DNA of 15,000 nucleotides, taken from contig JACVTC010000026.1 of assembly GCA_016946835.1 (NCBI GenBank), forward strand, positions 310,001 through 325,000, read 5' to 3'. Position 1 is the stretch's first letter, and every line of letters begins with the position of its first letter. The notes beneath the pieces are model-generated. The model saw only the letters and a program-made list of their open reading frames with translations. It had not been told where the DNA came from and did no database searches. Shown here piece after piece: positions 1 to 10,140 of this stretch. This DNA is from Neocallimastix lanati (nom. inval.) (taxonomy: Eukaryota > Neocallimastigomycota > Neocallimastigomycetes > Neocallimastigales > Neocallimastigaceae). The position numbers and the translations under genes were made by a program.

Positions 1-93
1 ACATTTTTTTTTATTTGAATATTTTCTTTTTCTTTTTCTACTTTTTTATTTTTAAAAATAAAAATTTATATTCTATAAATTTTCTATTCCTAA

Positions 94-133
<40 letters not shown>

Positions 134-520
134 CTGATTTTAATACTGATTTTAATAGCATATATGCAAAATAATATAATTATATTTAATATTATTTACA
201 ATTTATATAAATAATAATAATAAAAAAAAAGTATATAAAATTTTTAATAACTTTTTATTTTATTTAATATATTATAATTATAAAAAAGAATTTTAAATTA
301 AATATGAAGAATAAGAATTTTTTTTTTTTTTTAAATATATTATTTATTATTCTTTTTTATAAATAAAAAACAGAAAAATATGAATAACAAAAAAAAAAAA
401 AAAAAAAAAAAAATTTTTTTTTTTTAATGTATTAATGTTAAATAACTAAAGAAAAAAAAAATATAAATAAATTAATTTAAACGAATAGTATTAACAGTTT
501 GTTGGTTTTTATTTTTATTT
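1..520. other. AT-rich spacer beyond the 3' end of the transporter gene
   Basis: No coding island is visible on either strand. The stretch holds T-runs around 100-132, an A25 run directly followed by T12 (389-425) that could fold on itself, and short AT-rich words. Just past the transporter stop codon the minus strand reads several overlapping AATAAA-like words (about 504-525), any of which could act as the polyadenylation signal. Confidence 0.6.
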
Positions 521-2529
521 TTATTTTTGATGTCTACGATGTAATAACTTCATTGCGATGTAGGAAAGAACATTCCATCCAAGAGTAATTAAAGCCTAAA
601 ATAGAAAAAAAAAATAATATAAAAATTAAAAATAAAAATTAAAAATAAAAATTAAAAATAAGAAATATATTTTAATTAAATTAATTATTGATTACAATAA
701 TACTAACAATGTATAAGAAACCGACTGGATCTGTAGAATACTTGTAAGTATTTGGTAAGTTATTTGGATCAAGATCATAATCTCTTGCTCTAACTTCTCT
801 CAACCAGAATAATTCAATTGCCCAACGAGGTGCAGAAACACTATTTTTTTTAAAAAAAAAAAATACATATTATTTATTATTTATTTTATTAATAATTTTT
901 ATTACATAATATAGTTTTACTTATATTATTGAAAATTAACTTACTCCCATAAAAATCCAAAGTAGTTTAAGAAACCACCTTTAATATCCTTTAAATTTGG
1001 AATAATACCAGATAAAACTAAAGACCAGGCAAGAGAGAAACCAGTTGATGCAAGAGCAACTACCTTTTTATCAAATATAACAGATAAGAAGTATCCTATT
1101 AAATTATTAAAAATATATTTAATTTATTATTATTTTTTTATTATAAAAATTATTATTATTATGAATTATTAAATTTTTTTTTTAATTTATTATTATTTTT
1201 TGTATTATAAAAATTATTATTATTATTATTAAATTTTTTTTTTAATTTATTATTATTTTTTGTATTATAAAAATTATTATTATTATTATTATTAAATTTT
1301 TTTTTTAATTTATTATTATTTTTTTATTATAAAAATTATTATTATGAATTATTATTAAATTTTTTTTTAATTTATTATTATTTTTTTATTATAAAAATTA
1401 TTATTATTATGAATTATTATTAAATTTTTTTTTTAATCTAAATATTTACCCATTGAGAATGCACATCCATAAAGTGCTAAAACAATAAAGAAGATATTAA
1501 GGAAAGTACTATGGTATGGGAACAATAATATAAAAGCAGTGGTGAACATAATTGCAGCAAAAATAATTCTTGGAATATCAGCTACAACCTTTGCAATATA
1601 GTAACTAATAGTTGGTTGACCAGCAGAAGTACTATATATATAAAATATAATAAGAAAAAAAAAATTTTTTTAAATATTATTTAGTTTAAAAAATTTTATA
1701 TATTGTAATAGAATGATTTATAATATAATGTAATTTATGAATTGATTTAATAACATATATATATAAACTTACTCTCTCCAGAATACAACTTTTTCATTAC
1801 CAAATGTACCACTACCTACAGACATGCCAGAGAATAATACACCCAAAGATACGAAGATACCAGCAAAAGTAATGTAATCAAATGGTTCATTACAAACATT
1901 TCTTAAATTAAGTGGAGCAACATTACAAAGTTCTTTTGGTTGTTGTGGAAGATAAGTGAAATCTTGTGAAGCTATTGAAATAAATATACCACAACCTAAG
2001 TGAAGAATTTGATCTAAGAAGAATGATTTTAAACTTCTGTAAATTTGAAGACAAGCTCTTTTAAAGTCTAACCAGAATACAGTAAATATATTTGGTGTAT
2101 TACGAATTGGATCATAATCTTTTTTAGTGTATGATTTATTAAAACAAGCGAATAAATTATAGAAAAATACCACGAAGAATCTAAAGAATCCATAAATATT
2201 GTCCCTTATCTCTTCTAAAATATCAACAATATAGTAGTAGAAATCTCTGAAAATATCGAAAAAGGCTACAACTGGATTAACTTTTACTTCAGAAGCAGAT
2301 CTTGGAAGATGAGTTTTCTTGAAAAGATCATATTTAGTACGACTACTAATAAAAATCTTAAATGTATCATCATCTTTTTTAACATTATACAAATCCCAAA
2401 AATCAAATAAATCACTTGGTTTAAAATCAGCCTTTAATGAACTTGGTATTTTACCAGAAGTAACATCCATGAAGAAATCAGCTGGGCTATTTATTAAATA
2501 ATAATATTAAAAATTTTATTATCAAAATG

Positions 2530-2564
<35 letters not shown>

Positions 2565-5332
2565 AAAGAAAAAAAATATATTTTATAAGAAAAAAAACTG
2601 TAAACATTTTTTTAATTTTCGAAATTATAATATAAATATTATTTACTTTTCATTTGGTGGACATGGGAACCCAATTCGTTCGAAATATTGTGTAGCTTTT
2701 TCAATTGGACCAAAGTAAACAACTCTACCACCTTTACCAAGTAAAAGTAAATCATCAAATTGACGGAAGGCTTGAGCACTTGGTGAGTGTATAACTGAAA
2801 CAATGGTCATATTTTGTTTTTTAGCAATTTCACTAAGTAATGAACATACTTCATATGCTGTGGTTGAATCTAAACCCGAGGTAGGTTCTATTTATATAAA
2901 TAAAAAAATATATATAATTTTAAAAATAAAAAATAATTATTTAATCAATATTAAATTTATTTTTTATATTCAACTAATGATATATATAATATTAATATTT
3001 TATACTTTACCATCCTAATAATTTCAATTTATAAATATATATTTAGATAACATTATAAAAATAATAATATTTATTAAAATAAAAATCATTTTATTATTTA
3101 TTAAAATAAAATTAATATATAAATAATACTAAAATAATAATAATAAAAAGCATATTATCATATTAAATATTTCTAATGCATTTAATAAAAAAAAATTTTT
3201 TTATATTTATTTACCAAGAACAAAATATTTGGATCAGCAACTAACTATTTTTATATATTATAATAATTAAATTAATATTAATATATAAGATATAAAAAAT
3301 AATACACTTTTTTTTTTTTTTTGAAAAAATCATATTTAATTTTATTATTACTATAAACTTACTTCCATTCCTATATTAACACGTTTACGTTGACCACCAG
3401 AAATACCTCTTTGTTCTTCATTACCAATTGGACTATTCATTACATGATCAAGCTTTATTTTAACATTTATTTTTAATTAAAAAATGATAATTAATATCGT
3501 TTCTAAAAAAGAAATAACTTTTTATTTTAAAACTATGTATACTTACTTCAAGGAAATGAACAACTTCTAAAACTTTTTCTTTCTTTTCTTTTCTAGTCCA
3601 TGAAGTTGGTAATCTCATATATGCAGAGTGTATTAAGATATCTTGAACAGTTAATTCTCTTTATTATTTTATTATAACAAATTTTAAATTTTTAAATAAT
3701 ACGTTATATATATAATTTTTATAATATATAAATAATTAATGTATGAATACAAATAAATAAAAATAAATAAGTAATTTATATAGTTATTATTATAAATATA
3801 TAAATTATATAAATTAATTAATGAATTTTTAATTATTAATGAATTATTTAAATCATATTAAATTACCTTAACATAACATCTTCTTGTGGAACAAAACCAA
3901 TTAATTTTTTATACTTTTTTAAGCTTTCTTTTTTACCATTAATTCTAACTTCACCAGTAGTTCTTTTTACTTTATCAGTTAAAAGCTGAAAGAAAAAATT
4001 TATATATTAATTTTTTTAATTATTATTAAAAACTATTATTCTTTTATTTAAAAAAAAAAAATAATAAAAATTAAAAATCTTACATTAACAAAAGTAGTTT
4101 TACCAGCACCAGATGGACCCATAATACAGCAGGAACGACCTGACTTAAACTCACCAGAGACACCCTATAATATATAAAATTAATTTATATGATATATTTA
4201 TGTTCGATTAATTTTTTTTTTTTTACTAAATTTACTTGGCATATTTATATATTTTTTTCAAAATTTTCTTTATAAATATACTAAATATTTTTAAACTTAC
4301 TCTCATAATTTCGACACCATTTGGAAGAGTTAAACCTAAGTTTTCAAATTCAATATCATATTTCTTACGATCAATGACAACAGCTTCTGGACGATCCGTT
4401 TTTTTATCCATCATATGTTGAAGTAAATTATTATATTTAGCATTTCTAATTCTACTCTTTCTCTTTCTGTAAGAGAAGAATAATGCTACAAGAATAAAGA
4501 AACCGAGAAATACCCATAAAAGACCATACTTTGGGGATTGGGCAGTACGTTCCGGACATTTATTGAATCCTAAACCGAAACATGATTGTGGTTTAACTGA
4601 ACCTCTTGGACACCATTTTCTATATATTATAATTACAAATTATATTTATATTTATATAAATATTTTTGTAATACTTTTATTTTTTTAAAAAAAAAAAAAT
4701 TTTAAATTATTACCCCTTTGGACATTGAAAAGCAACTGTAGAATTTGGGCAATACCAACCCATACAACAATAGGTGGGTTGTTGTGAGTTAGCTGGACTA
4801 TGTATTTATTGTTTTAAAATTAATTTTTTATTTACTTTTTTTTTTTTTAATAATATATATATTTTTATAATATTTATTTCTCATACCAAAGGAAACCTTT
4901 TGGGCAAGGAACTGGTGGATTTTCATCAGTTATTTTTGTTAAACAAAAATGACTAATAATTTTTTTTTAAATAAAAATATATAATATGAATATAATAAAT
5001 TAAAAAGATTAAAAATAATATAGTATATAGTATATATTATTACCCTGCTGGACAAGTCCAAGTTTGGCCATTTACGGAACCAATTTTGAAATAATAACAA
5101 CGAAGTTTATTGTTTGAACTTTCTTTAGAAGGTGGATATTCTTAATAATATAATTATAATTGATCGTAACAAAATAATTTTTAATATATTGAAACATTTA
5201 TATATATATTAATATTATATAAAATATAATTATATATTTCAATAAAATAATACCAGTATAAGCAAGTGCTTTTGTAAATGCATTGATACTCAGATCAACC
5301 TGACTTATATCGGGAATAGAAGAATTTTCCAT
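521..5332 (-). CDS. ABCG-family (white/PDR-type) half transporter with cysteine-rich N-terminus, 17 exons
   Basis: Exons, read from high to low coordinates: 5332-5254, 5140-5044, 4952-4887, 4797-4714, 4619-4301, 4164-4084, 3985-3867, 3658-3547, 3452-3363, 3244-3215, 3014-3011, 2887-2647, 2486-1773, 1631-1450, 1095-945, 840-696, 595-521. They total 2589 nt, or 862 residues plus stop, with all phases consistent and all introns GT-AG. Visible domains: a part with 12 cysteines and CPxG-type repeats (about residues 40-131); one membrane helix (about 141-159) followed by a basic RKRK stretch; an ATPase domain with Walker A GPSGAGKT (231-238), Q-loop Q276, signature ISGGQRKR (336-343), Walker [13 protein letters not shown] (357-368) and H-loop H394; then an ABCG-type membrane domain of six helices (about 585-855) with the family's SAGQ/YYIAK region. 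ABCG half transporters work as dimers that export lipids or other small molecules across plasma or vesicle membranes; the substrate here is unknown. The cysteine-rich, single-helix N-terminus resembles plant ABCG24/28-type proteins. Start: ATG at 5332 has in-frame stops TAA TAA just upstream, but no signal peptide follows, so a missed upstream exon remains possible. The last donor (GTAATC at 695) was chosen to keep the final helix hydrophobic. Confidence 0.9.
1096..1449 (-). repeat. Minisatellite filling the longest intron of the ABCG gene
   Basis: This 354-nt intron is the longest of the gene. From about 1115 to 1435 it contains about five imperfect tandem copies of a unit of roughly 62-66 bp, recognisable by AATTTATTATTATTTTTT followed by TATAAAAATTATTATTATT. 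Copies differ by the number of ATT triplets, by optional GAATT words and by T-run length. It leaves the splice sites at 1449 and 1096 intact. Confidence 0.75.
3011..3014 (-). other. 4-nucleotide microexon (GATG) completing Walker B
   Basis: The exon before ends in frame with LFL at 3215 and the one after starts with EPTSGLDS in a different phase at 2887, so GATG is missing between them. On the minus strand the intervening intron contains TTAG, then GATG, then GTAAAG: a perfect acceptor, the missing four bases and a perfect donor. Including it gives LFLDEPTSG, with the aspartate and catalytic glutamate of Walker B. Without it the reading frame breaks and the ATPase would be dead. Flanking introns are 3015-3214 (200 nt) and 2888-3010 (123 nt). 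This is a reading of the sequence; no transcript was seen. Confidence 0.85.
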
Positions 5333-6718
5333 AATTTATTATAATTTACAATTCTATATTTTTAAATATGTAATAATTTTAATAATAAATAAAATTAATG
5401 CATAGATTTATTTTATTGATAAAATATACTTTTAAATATTAATAAATAAATAAAAAATTAATATCTAAATATATCCTTTTCCATATATCATTCTTCATTG
5501 TAAAAACTACTATTACATTAAATATTTTTTATCATTCTTCCAATATAATAAATTACTATTTTTTTTAAACCTCTAAATTTCAAATGTGTGTGACATATAT
5601 GAATATATTTAAAAAGAATTAAAAATTTATTATTTATATAATATTTTTTTCATATATTTTATTTTTTATAAAAACTCTATAATTGTATCATAATATTTTA
5701 ATAATTTATATATTTAATATATCAAAAACTATTTAGATAAATTTTATATTTTTAAAATTTCAATTTCATAAAATTCATTTATTTTATCAAATTTAAATAT
5801 TATTTTTTTTTATTTAAATTAACATTTTATGCTTTTTTTTAATTTAATTAACATTTTAATATAATAAATCATTTATTTGTACAATATACAAGAAACTTAA
5901 GTTTAACTTTACTTTTTTCAAATATATATAAACATAAATATACCTATTTTTTTTTTTTGACTATTAATAATTTAATTTTTTTTTTTTTTTTTTAATATTT
6001 TGTAAAGAAGAAGAAGAAAAGAAAAAAAAAAAATTTTTTGAAATTAGAAAAAGGAAAAATAATTTATTTAAATTAATAAAAATTAAAAGACAAATATTAT
6101 TGGTTATTATATAAAATATTACAAATATTATAAATTTTTACAGATATATATTGGATAAACATAAATTTTTTTTTTAAAAAAAATAATAAATTAATTATTT
6201 AATTACATATATTGAAATACTATTAATATATATTGTAAAAATCAAATTTTTATTTGAATTACAATGGGCCGTTTGTTAATATATTTTGTATATATTATAT
6301 CATAATATAATCCAATATATGATATATTTATTAATCAATAGAAATGTTACTTTTTTTAAAGTTGATGGCTAAATATTAAATAAATATTAAATAAATTATC
6401 TTAAAAATTGAACTATCAACATGGAGGTTGTTATTAAATTAAGGATAAATCAATTAAATTTATTAAACTACTATAGATAATGTATTAACAAATATATTAA
6501 TGAATTTATTATATGACTTTATTTAATCTTAATTGATAAACTAGTTTTTTTTTAATTAAATATAATATATATATAAACATAAATAGACATATATTAAAAA
6601 AAATTAATCTTAAAAAACATAATTAATATAATCTATATTGTATTATATATAATATTCATAATTATTAATGTAATATATATATTATTGATTTATTTTTTAT
6701 TTTTAATTAATTTTTAAA
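5333..6718. other. AT-rich spacer upstream of the ABCG gene
   Basis: This stretch must hold the promoter and 5' UTR of the minus-strand transporter, but AT content is so high that no individual element can be named. It contains T-runs (for example around 5979-5993) and many short AT palindromes. No open frame with coding-like composition was found. Slightly GC-richer words occur at 6264-6275 and 6360-6435, but they do not form a gene or a tRNA. Confidence 0.5.
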
Positions 6719-6721
6719 TTG

Positions 6722-6893
6722 CTATTTATTATTTATTATTTATTATTTATTATTTATTATTTATTATTTATTATTTATTATTTATTATTTATTATTTATT
6801 ATTTATTATTTATTATTTATTATTTATTATTTATTATTTATTATTTATTATTTATTATTTATTATTTATTATTTATTATTTATTATTTATTTC
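6722..6893. repeat. Heptanucleotide tandem repeat (TATTATT)n
   Basis: About 24 uninterrupted copies of the 7-bp unit TATTATT (permutation ATTTATT) run from just after 6721 to about 6890. Degenerate copies with TTTCTA interruptions continue to about 6932. It is noncoding: the plus strand reads as an endless LLFIIYY repeat only because the unit has no stop codon in that direction. Confidence 0.9.
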
Positions 6894-6934
6894 TATTATT
6901 TATTTCTATTATTTATTTATTATTTATTATTTAA

Positions 6935-7479
6935 TTATATCTATATTAATATTATATTATTTATTGTTATCTATATTATTATTTACTGCTTTTAAAATTT
7001 TTTATAAAAATATATTAGTTAATTTGATGAATTATGATAAATAGTATAAAATAAAATGATTATATTAAATTTAATTAAATATAGATTTTAATTCTAGATA
7101 AAGAAGGATTAATAAATAATCATGTAAAAAAAAAAAAAAAAAAATTATATTGAAATAAATACCATATATAGAAAATACTTTTTTTTTTGTATAACCTGTT
7201 TTTTATTGCTTTTTATTAACTATAAATTAAAAAAAAAATTGGCAAAAATCACATTCGGCAAGAAACAAGGAATAATTATATTAGAATTCACCATAAAATA
7301 TTTTTATGATATTAAAATATTTAGTATAAAAAGTATAAAAAATTTTTTAAAATATTTGAAAATATGAAAAGTGTGAGAAATTTTAATTATAGGGTTCTTT
7401 TAATTCTAGTTTATGAATATTAAACATAATTAATCTAATATAAAATATATATACATGAAAGAATAAAAAAAATTAAATT
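6935..7479. other. AT-rich spacer with little structure
   Basis: No gene is recognisable. Two short GC-richer words, near 7241-7290 and 7385-7412, could be worn coding remnants but give no readable protein of useful length on either strand. An A-run lies at about 7126-7143. Confidence 0.4.
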
Positions 7480-7604
7480 TTAGAGGCAATTTCATCCTCG
7501 AAATTCATTAGGTATTTTATTTTTTTATATTAATCTAAAACTTCTAACATATTAATATGAAAAAAAAAATACTTAATGAATTTCGAGGATGAAATTGCCT
7601 CTAA
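7480..7604. repeat. Long hairpin: 39-bp inverted repeat with one mismatch
   Basis: The left arm 7480-7518 (starts TTAGAGGCAATTTCATCCTC) is the reverse complement of the right arm 7566-7604 except for one base, a G near 7511 facing what would need to be A. Weaker pairing continues inward, including ATATTAAT against its complement, to a loop at about 7535-7550. The arms are clearly richer in GC than the flanks, so this is not chance pairing of AT sequence. A transcript from either strand would fold into a stem of about 39-55 bp. Candidates: a small-RNA precursor, a fold-back transposable element remnant, or an inverted duplication of a gene fragment. Confidence 0.9.
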
Positions 7605-7633
7605 CTTTTCCCATATCAGCAATACCAAAGTAT
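7574..7633 (+). pseudogene. Small coding-like fragment overlapping the right hairpin arm
   Basis: From an ATG at 7574 the plus strand reads MNFEDEIASNFSHISNTKV and then stops. Codon use (GAG, GCC, TCC, AGC, ACC) is unlike the surrounding spacer and looks like real coding sequence. The final AAA is followed by GTATAATTTTT, which could be a splice donor, so this may be a first-exon relic. The hairpin's left arm repeats its first ten or so codons in inverse orientation. No matching downstream exon was found and I do not recognise the protein. Confidence 0.35.
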
Positions 7634-8229
7634 AATTTTTATATTATAATATATTACGAATAGTATATATATATATTAATAATTTGTTATTTAATGCTCT
7701 TTTAACAAAAAGTAAATGTAATAAATAATTTTTATTATACATTTTTTTTTTTTTTTTTTTGGTTAGTAATTTTTTTTTTTTCTTTAATATAAGTATTTTT
7801 TTTTTTTTTTGTATTTTTTTATTAATTTTTATTTTGATTATGTGTATTTTTTGTAAATTATTATTTCGATTATATATATTTTTGTATTTATATATATTTA
7901 TATATTTATATATATTTTGTTGTAAATTTTTATTTTGATTATGTTTATTTCCTTGTTTATATGTATTTATGTAAATTTAATTTTATTTATTTGTATTTTT
8001 TTTTTGTTTATGTGTATATTTTTTATAAATTTAATTTTATTTATATATATATATATATATTTTTTTAAATTTCCTTTTTTTTATGATATTTTTTGTAAAT
8101 TTTATTTTAATATTCATTTATAAGTATTTATTATTAAAATAGTTACTACTAGGAATAATATAATATATATATATATATATATATGATTATTACATTATCT
8201 AATGATTAAAAATAAAATGAATTTATTTT
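7605..8229. other. T-rich degenerate repeat region
   Basis: From about 7740 to 8110 the plus strand is built of imperfect copies of a motif like TTTTATTTTGATTATGTGTA followed by TTTTTTGTAAAT, mixed with TATATA runs (8046-8060, 8160-8184). No coding sequence is supported; the long hydrophobic open frames here come from T-richness. Confidence 0.5.
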
Positions 8230-9671
8230 TTATTTACAGTAGGCAGTAACCTTATAACCTTTACTTGGATAGACACCAACAGTAGTTTGTTTCATTTTGT
8301 AGTTACGGTTAATAAAATAGTTTTTTATTAGCAAATTTACAATTTTCAACTTTCCAATACTTGAATGTTCTACATTTCTTTGGAACAATTGTTAAATAAA
8401 GAACATTTCCTTTAAAGTAGTCTCCTCATAAAAACCTAATTATTATTTTAGAAAATAAAATCTCTATTTTCGATTAAAATATTAAATGCCCCATACCAAG
8501 AAAATCCTTCAATATCAAATTGTTGACAAATATTAATATATTTTCTTCGCTGATTTAGCTAATTTTAAAGAATATACTAAGTGGTTTCTTTGAAAAAATC
8601 TATATCACTATCAACTACGGCTTCTACTTTATCTTTTTTGATGATAATGGTATTATCCTTGTCAATATCATAGTTATTTTTAATGTAGTGTTCACTATAA
8701 TTTTTATTGATATCACAAACACTCCAAAATTCATCATCAAGATAAAGAACGGTTAAATCTATATATTGAGTTTCGAAATTTCTATCACGAACCATGGTCT
8801 ATAAAGCTTCATCTTTAAGTACAATAAATATGAAATTATTACCACCGTTTCTAATGTTAAAGGCCTTGAACTTTTCTACAAGTCTCGTTCTATCTGAACG
8901 TTAATTTTTTTGGAAATTTTCATATTTAAGATTCTTATTATCATATTCAACACGAAAGACAAACCGGAAACTTTTTTTTAATGAATATTCTTGAAACATC
9001 TCCCATAATTCTAATACTAACATTATCAGTGAAAATCTCACCCCTTTTATCTCTTTGGAAATATTCAATGAAAGCGACTACTTTAGAATTTCTTCTATTT
9101 CTATTATAATTACCCTTTTTAATTATAGAAGACCGTATTAGCAATTTTTTTTTTTTTTTTTTTGGATTTTCATAAACCCAATCATTACAATCCTTACCTA
9201 TAATATAGATACCCTTTTCATAATAGAAAAGATTATTAAGATTTATCATTAATAAAATCATGAGTAAATCGTCATATAGCTTTTTACTATCCATACCAAC
9301 ACAGTAAGTTTTTTTTTTTTTTTTTTTTTTTTTTTTCCATTACTTGCAATGGTACGAATAATATTAGTCTTCTTAATTTTTTCATATGGAACAAAATTTA
9401 CATAAGAGTTAACAATGTCGTAAGCCGAAAGAACATTTTCTTACCAAACTTTTATTTTTAAGGGTTATTGGTTTTCAATAGATAGTCGAATTTTCATTTA
9501 AAATACTTCCATCAGTAGTATAATTAATGATAGCCTCTGAATCAGTGGTTTTTATTCTATGTTTAACAGAACTATCTTTGTAAAATCCACTTTCTAAATT
9601 AGATACTGGTAAATCTGAATAGATTTCCTCGGTAAACTGCTTTGGCAGATACCAAAGCTACTGATAATGAA
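8230..9671 (-). pseudogene. Broken gene for a secreted CotH-kinase-like protein (copy 1)
   Basis: Read from 9671 downward, several frames are needed. First comes a hydrophobic signal-peptide remnant ending SLSVALVSAKA. After a +1 frame break comes a segment with LESGFYKDSS and INYTTDGS, resembling the chitobiase/hexosaminidase C-terminal-like domain (CHB_HEX_C). Then GMDSKKLYDDL, NLFYYEKGIYIIGKDCNDW and, after a 19-base T-run, IEYFQRDKRGEI and IRIMGDVSR, the usual opening of a CotH domain. Next are FKAFNIRNGGNNF, MVRDRNFETQYIDLTVLYL and YIKNNYDIDKDN, matching the CotH core pattern as I know it. The tail (about 8230-8420) reads PSKGYKVTAYCK before TAA and may be an InlB/Listeria-type repeat domain. 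CotH proteins are secreted or surface atypical kinases in bacteria and some eukaryotes. At least five frame breaks or stops, among them a 28-base T-run at 9309-9336, show that it is dead. Family assignment is from motif recognition only. Confidence 0.7.
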
Positions 9672-9679
9672 TTTATTAA

Positions 9680-9710
9680 AAATAATTGAAAATAATTTAA
9701 ATTATAATTA

Positions 9711-9747
<37 letters not shown>

Positions 9748-10140
9748 GAACTTTTGATAATTGATAATAAAAATTAAATTTTTTTTTTTTTTAATTTTTT
9801 TAAAGTATTAAATGTCTCATAATAATAGATATTATTATTAACATGTTTAAAAAAAAAAATTACGGATTAAATATTTAATAATAATCTTATTATCTATTAT
9901 TATTATTATATTTTTCATTAATTATTTTTTGGAATGACAAAGATGATTTCATCTTTTTTATCCCTTTATATTATAAATTAAACTATATTATTAAACTATT
10001 AATTTTAATATCAGTTATCAAAGATTAATTAAAAATAAATTAAACTTTAATTTAAAAAAGTTTTCCTCTTTTTTTTTTTTTTTTTATGACAAGAATAATT
10101 TTTAGATAATATTACAAGTACTATATTATAAAAAAAGAAA
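9680..10140. other. AT-rich spacer between CotH copy 1 and the satellites
   Basis: The spacer contains T-runs at about 9714-9742 and 10069-10085 and ATT triplet stretches. No coding island, RNA gene or inverted repeat of note was seen. It probably includes whatever promoter copy 1 once had, but no element can be named. Confidence 0.5.

Noticed and set aside
2319-3018. Short plus-strand open frames opposite the ABCG gene
   Set aside because: They are antisense to real exons or run through a poly-A tract of an intron and adjacent spacer; no coding features of their own.
3215-3244. Reading the ABCG gene as broken at Walker B
   Set aside because: The apparent frameshift disappears once the GATG microexon at 3011-3014 is included, and every other exon and catalytic motif is intact.
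4232-4421. Separate small genes on either strand around 4232-4421
   Set aside because: The minus-strand frame is the end of ABCG exon 5 read on into its intron, and the plus-strand frame is its antisense.
6264-6520. Possible terminal inverted repeats of a transposon (TTTGTTAATA near 6272 and TATTAACAAA near 6482)
   Set aside because: Only about ten bases, AT-rich, with no target duplication or coding content between them; expected by chance in such sequence.
6719-6934. Plus-strand open frame of 71 codons
   Set aside because: It is the heptamer repeat read as LLFIIYY again and again, with no ATG at the proper place and no coding signal.
7935-8123. Plus-strand hydrophobic open frame of 62 codons
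   Set aside because: It is produced by T-rich degenerate repeats; phenylalanine and isoleucine make up most of it.
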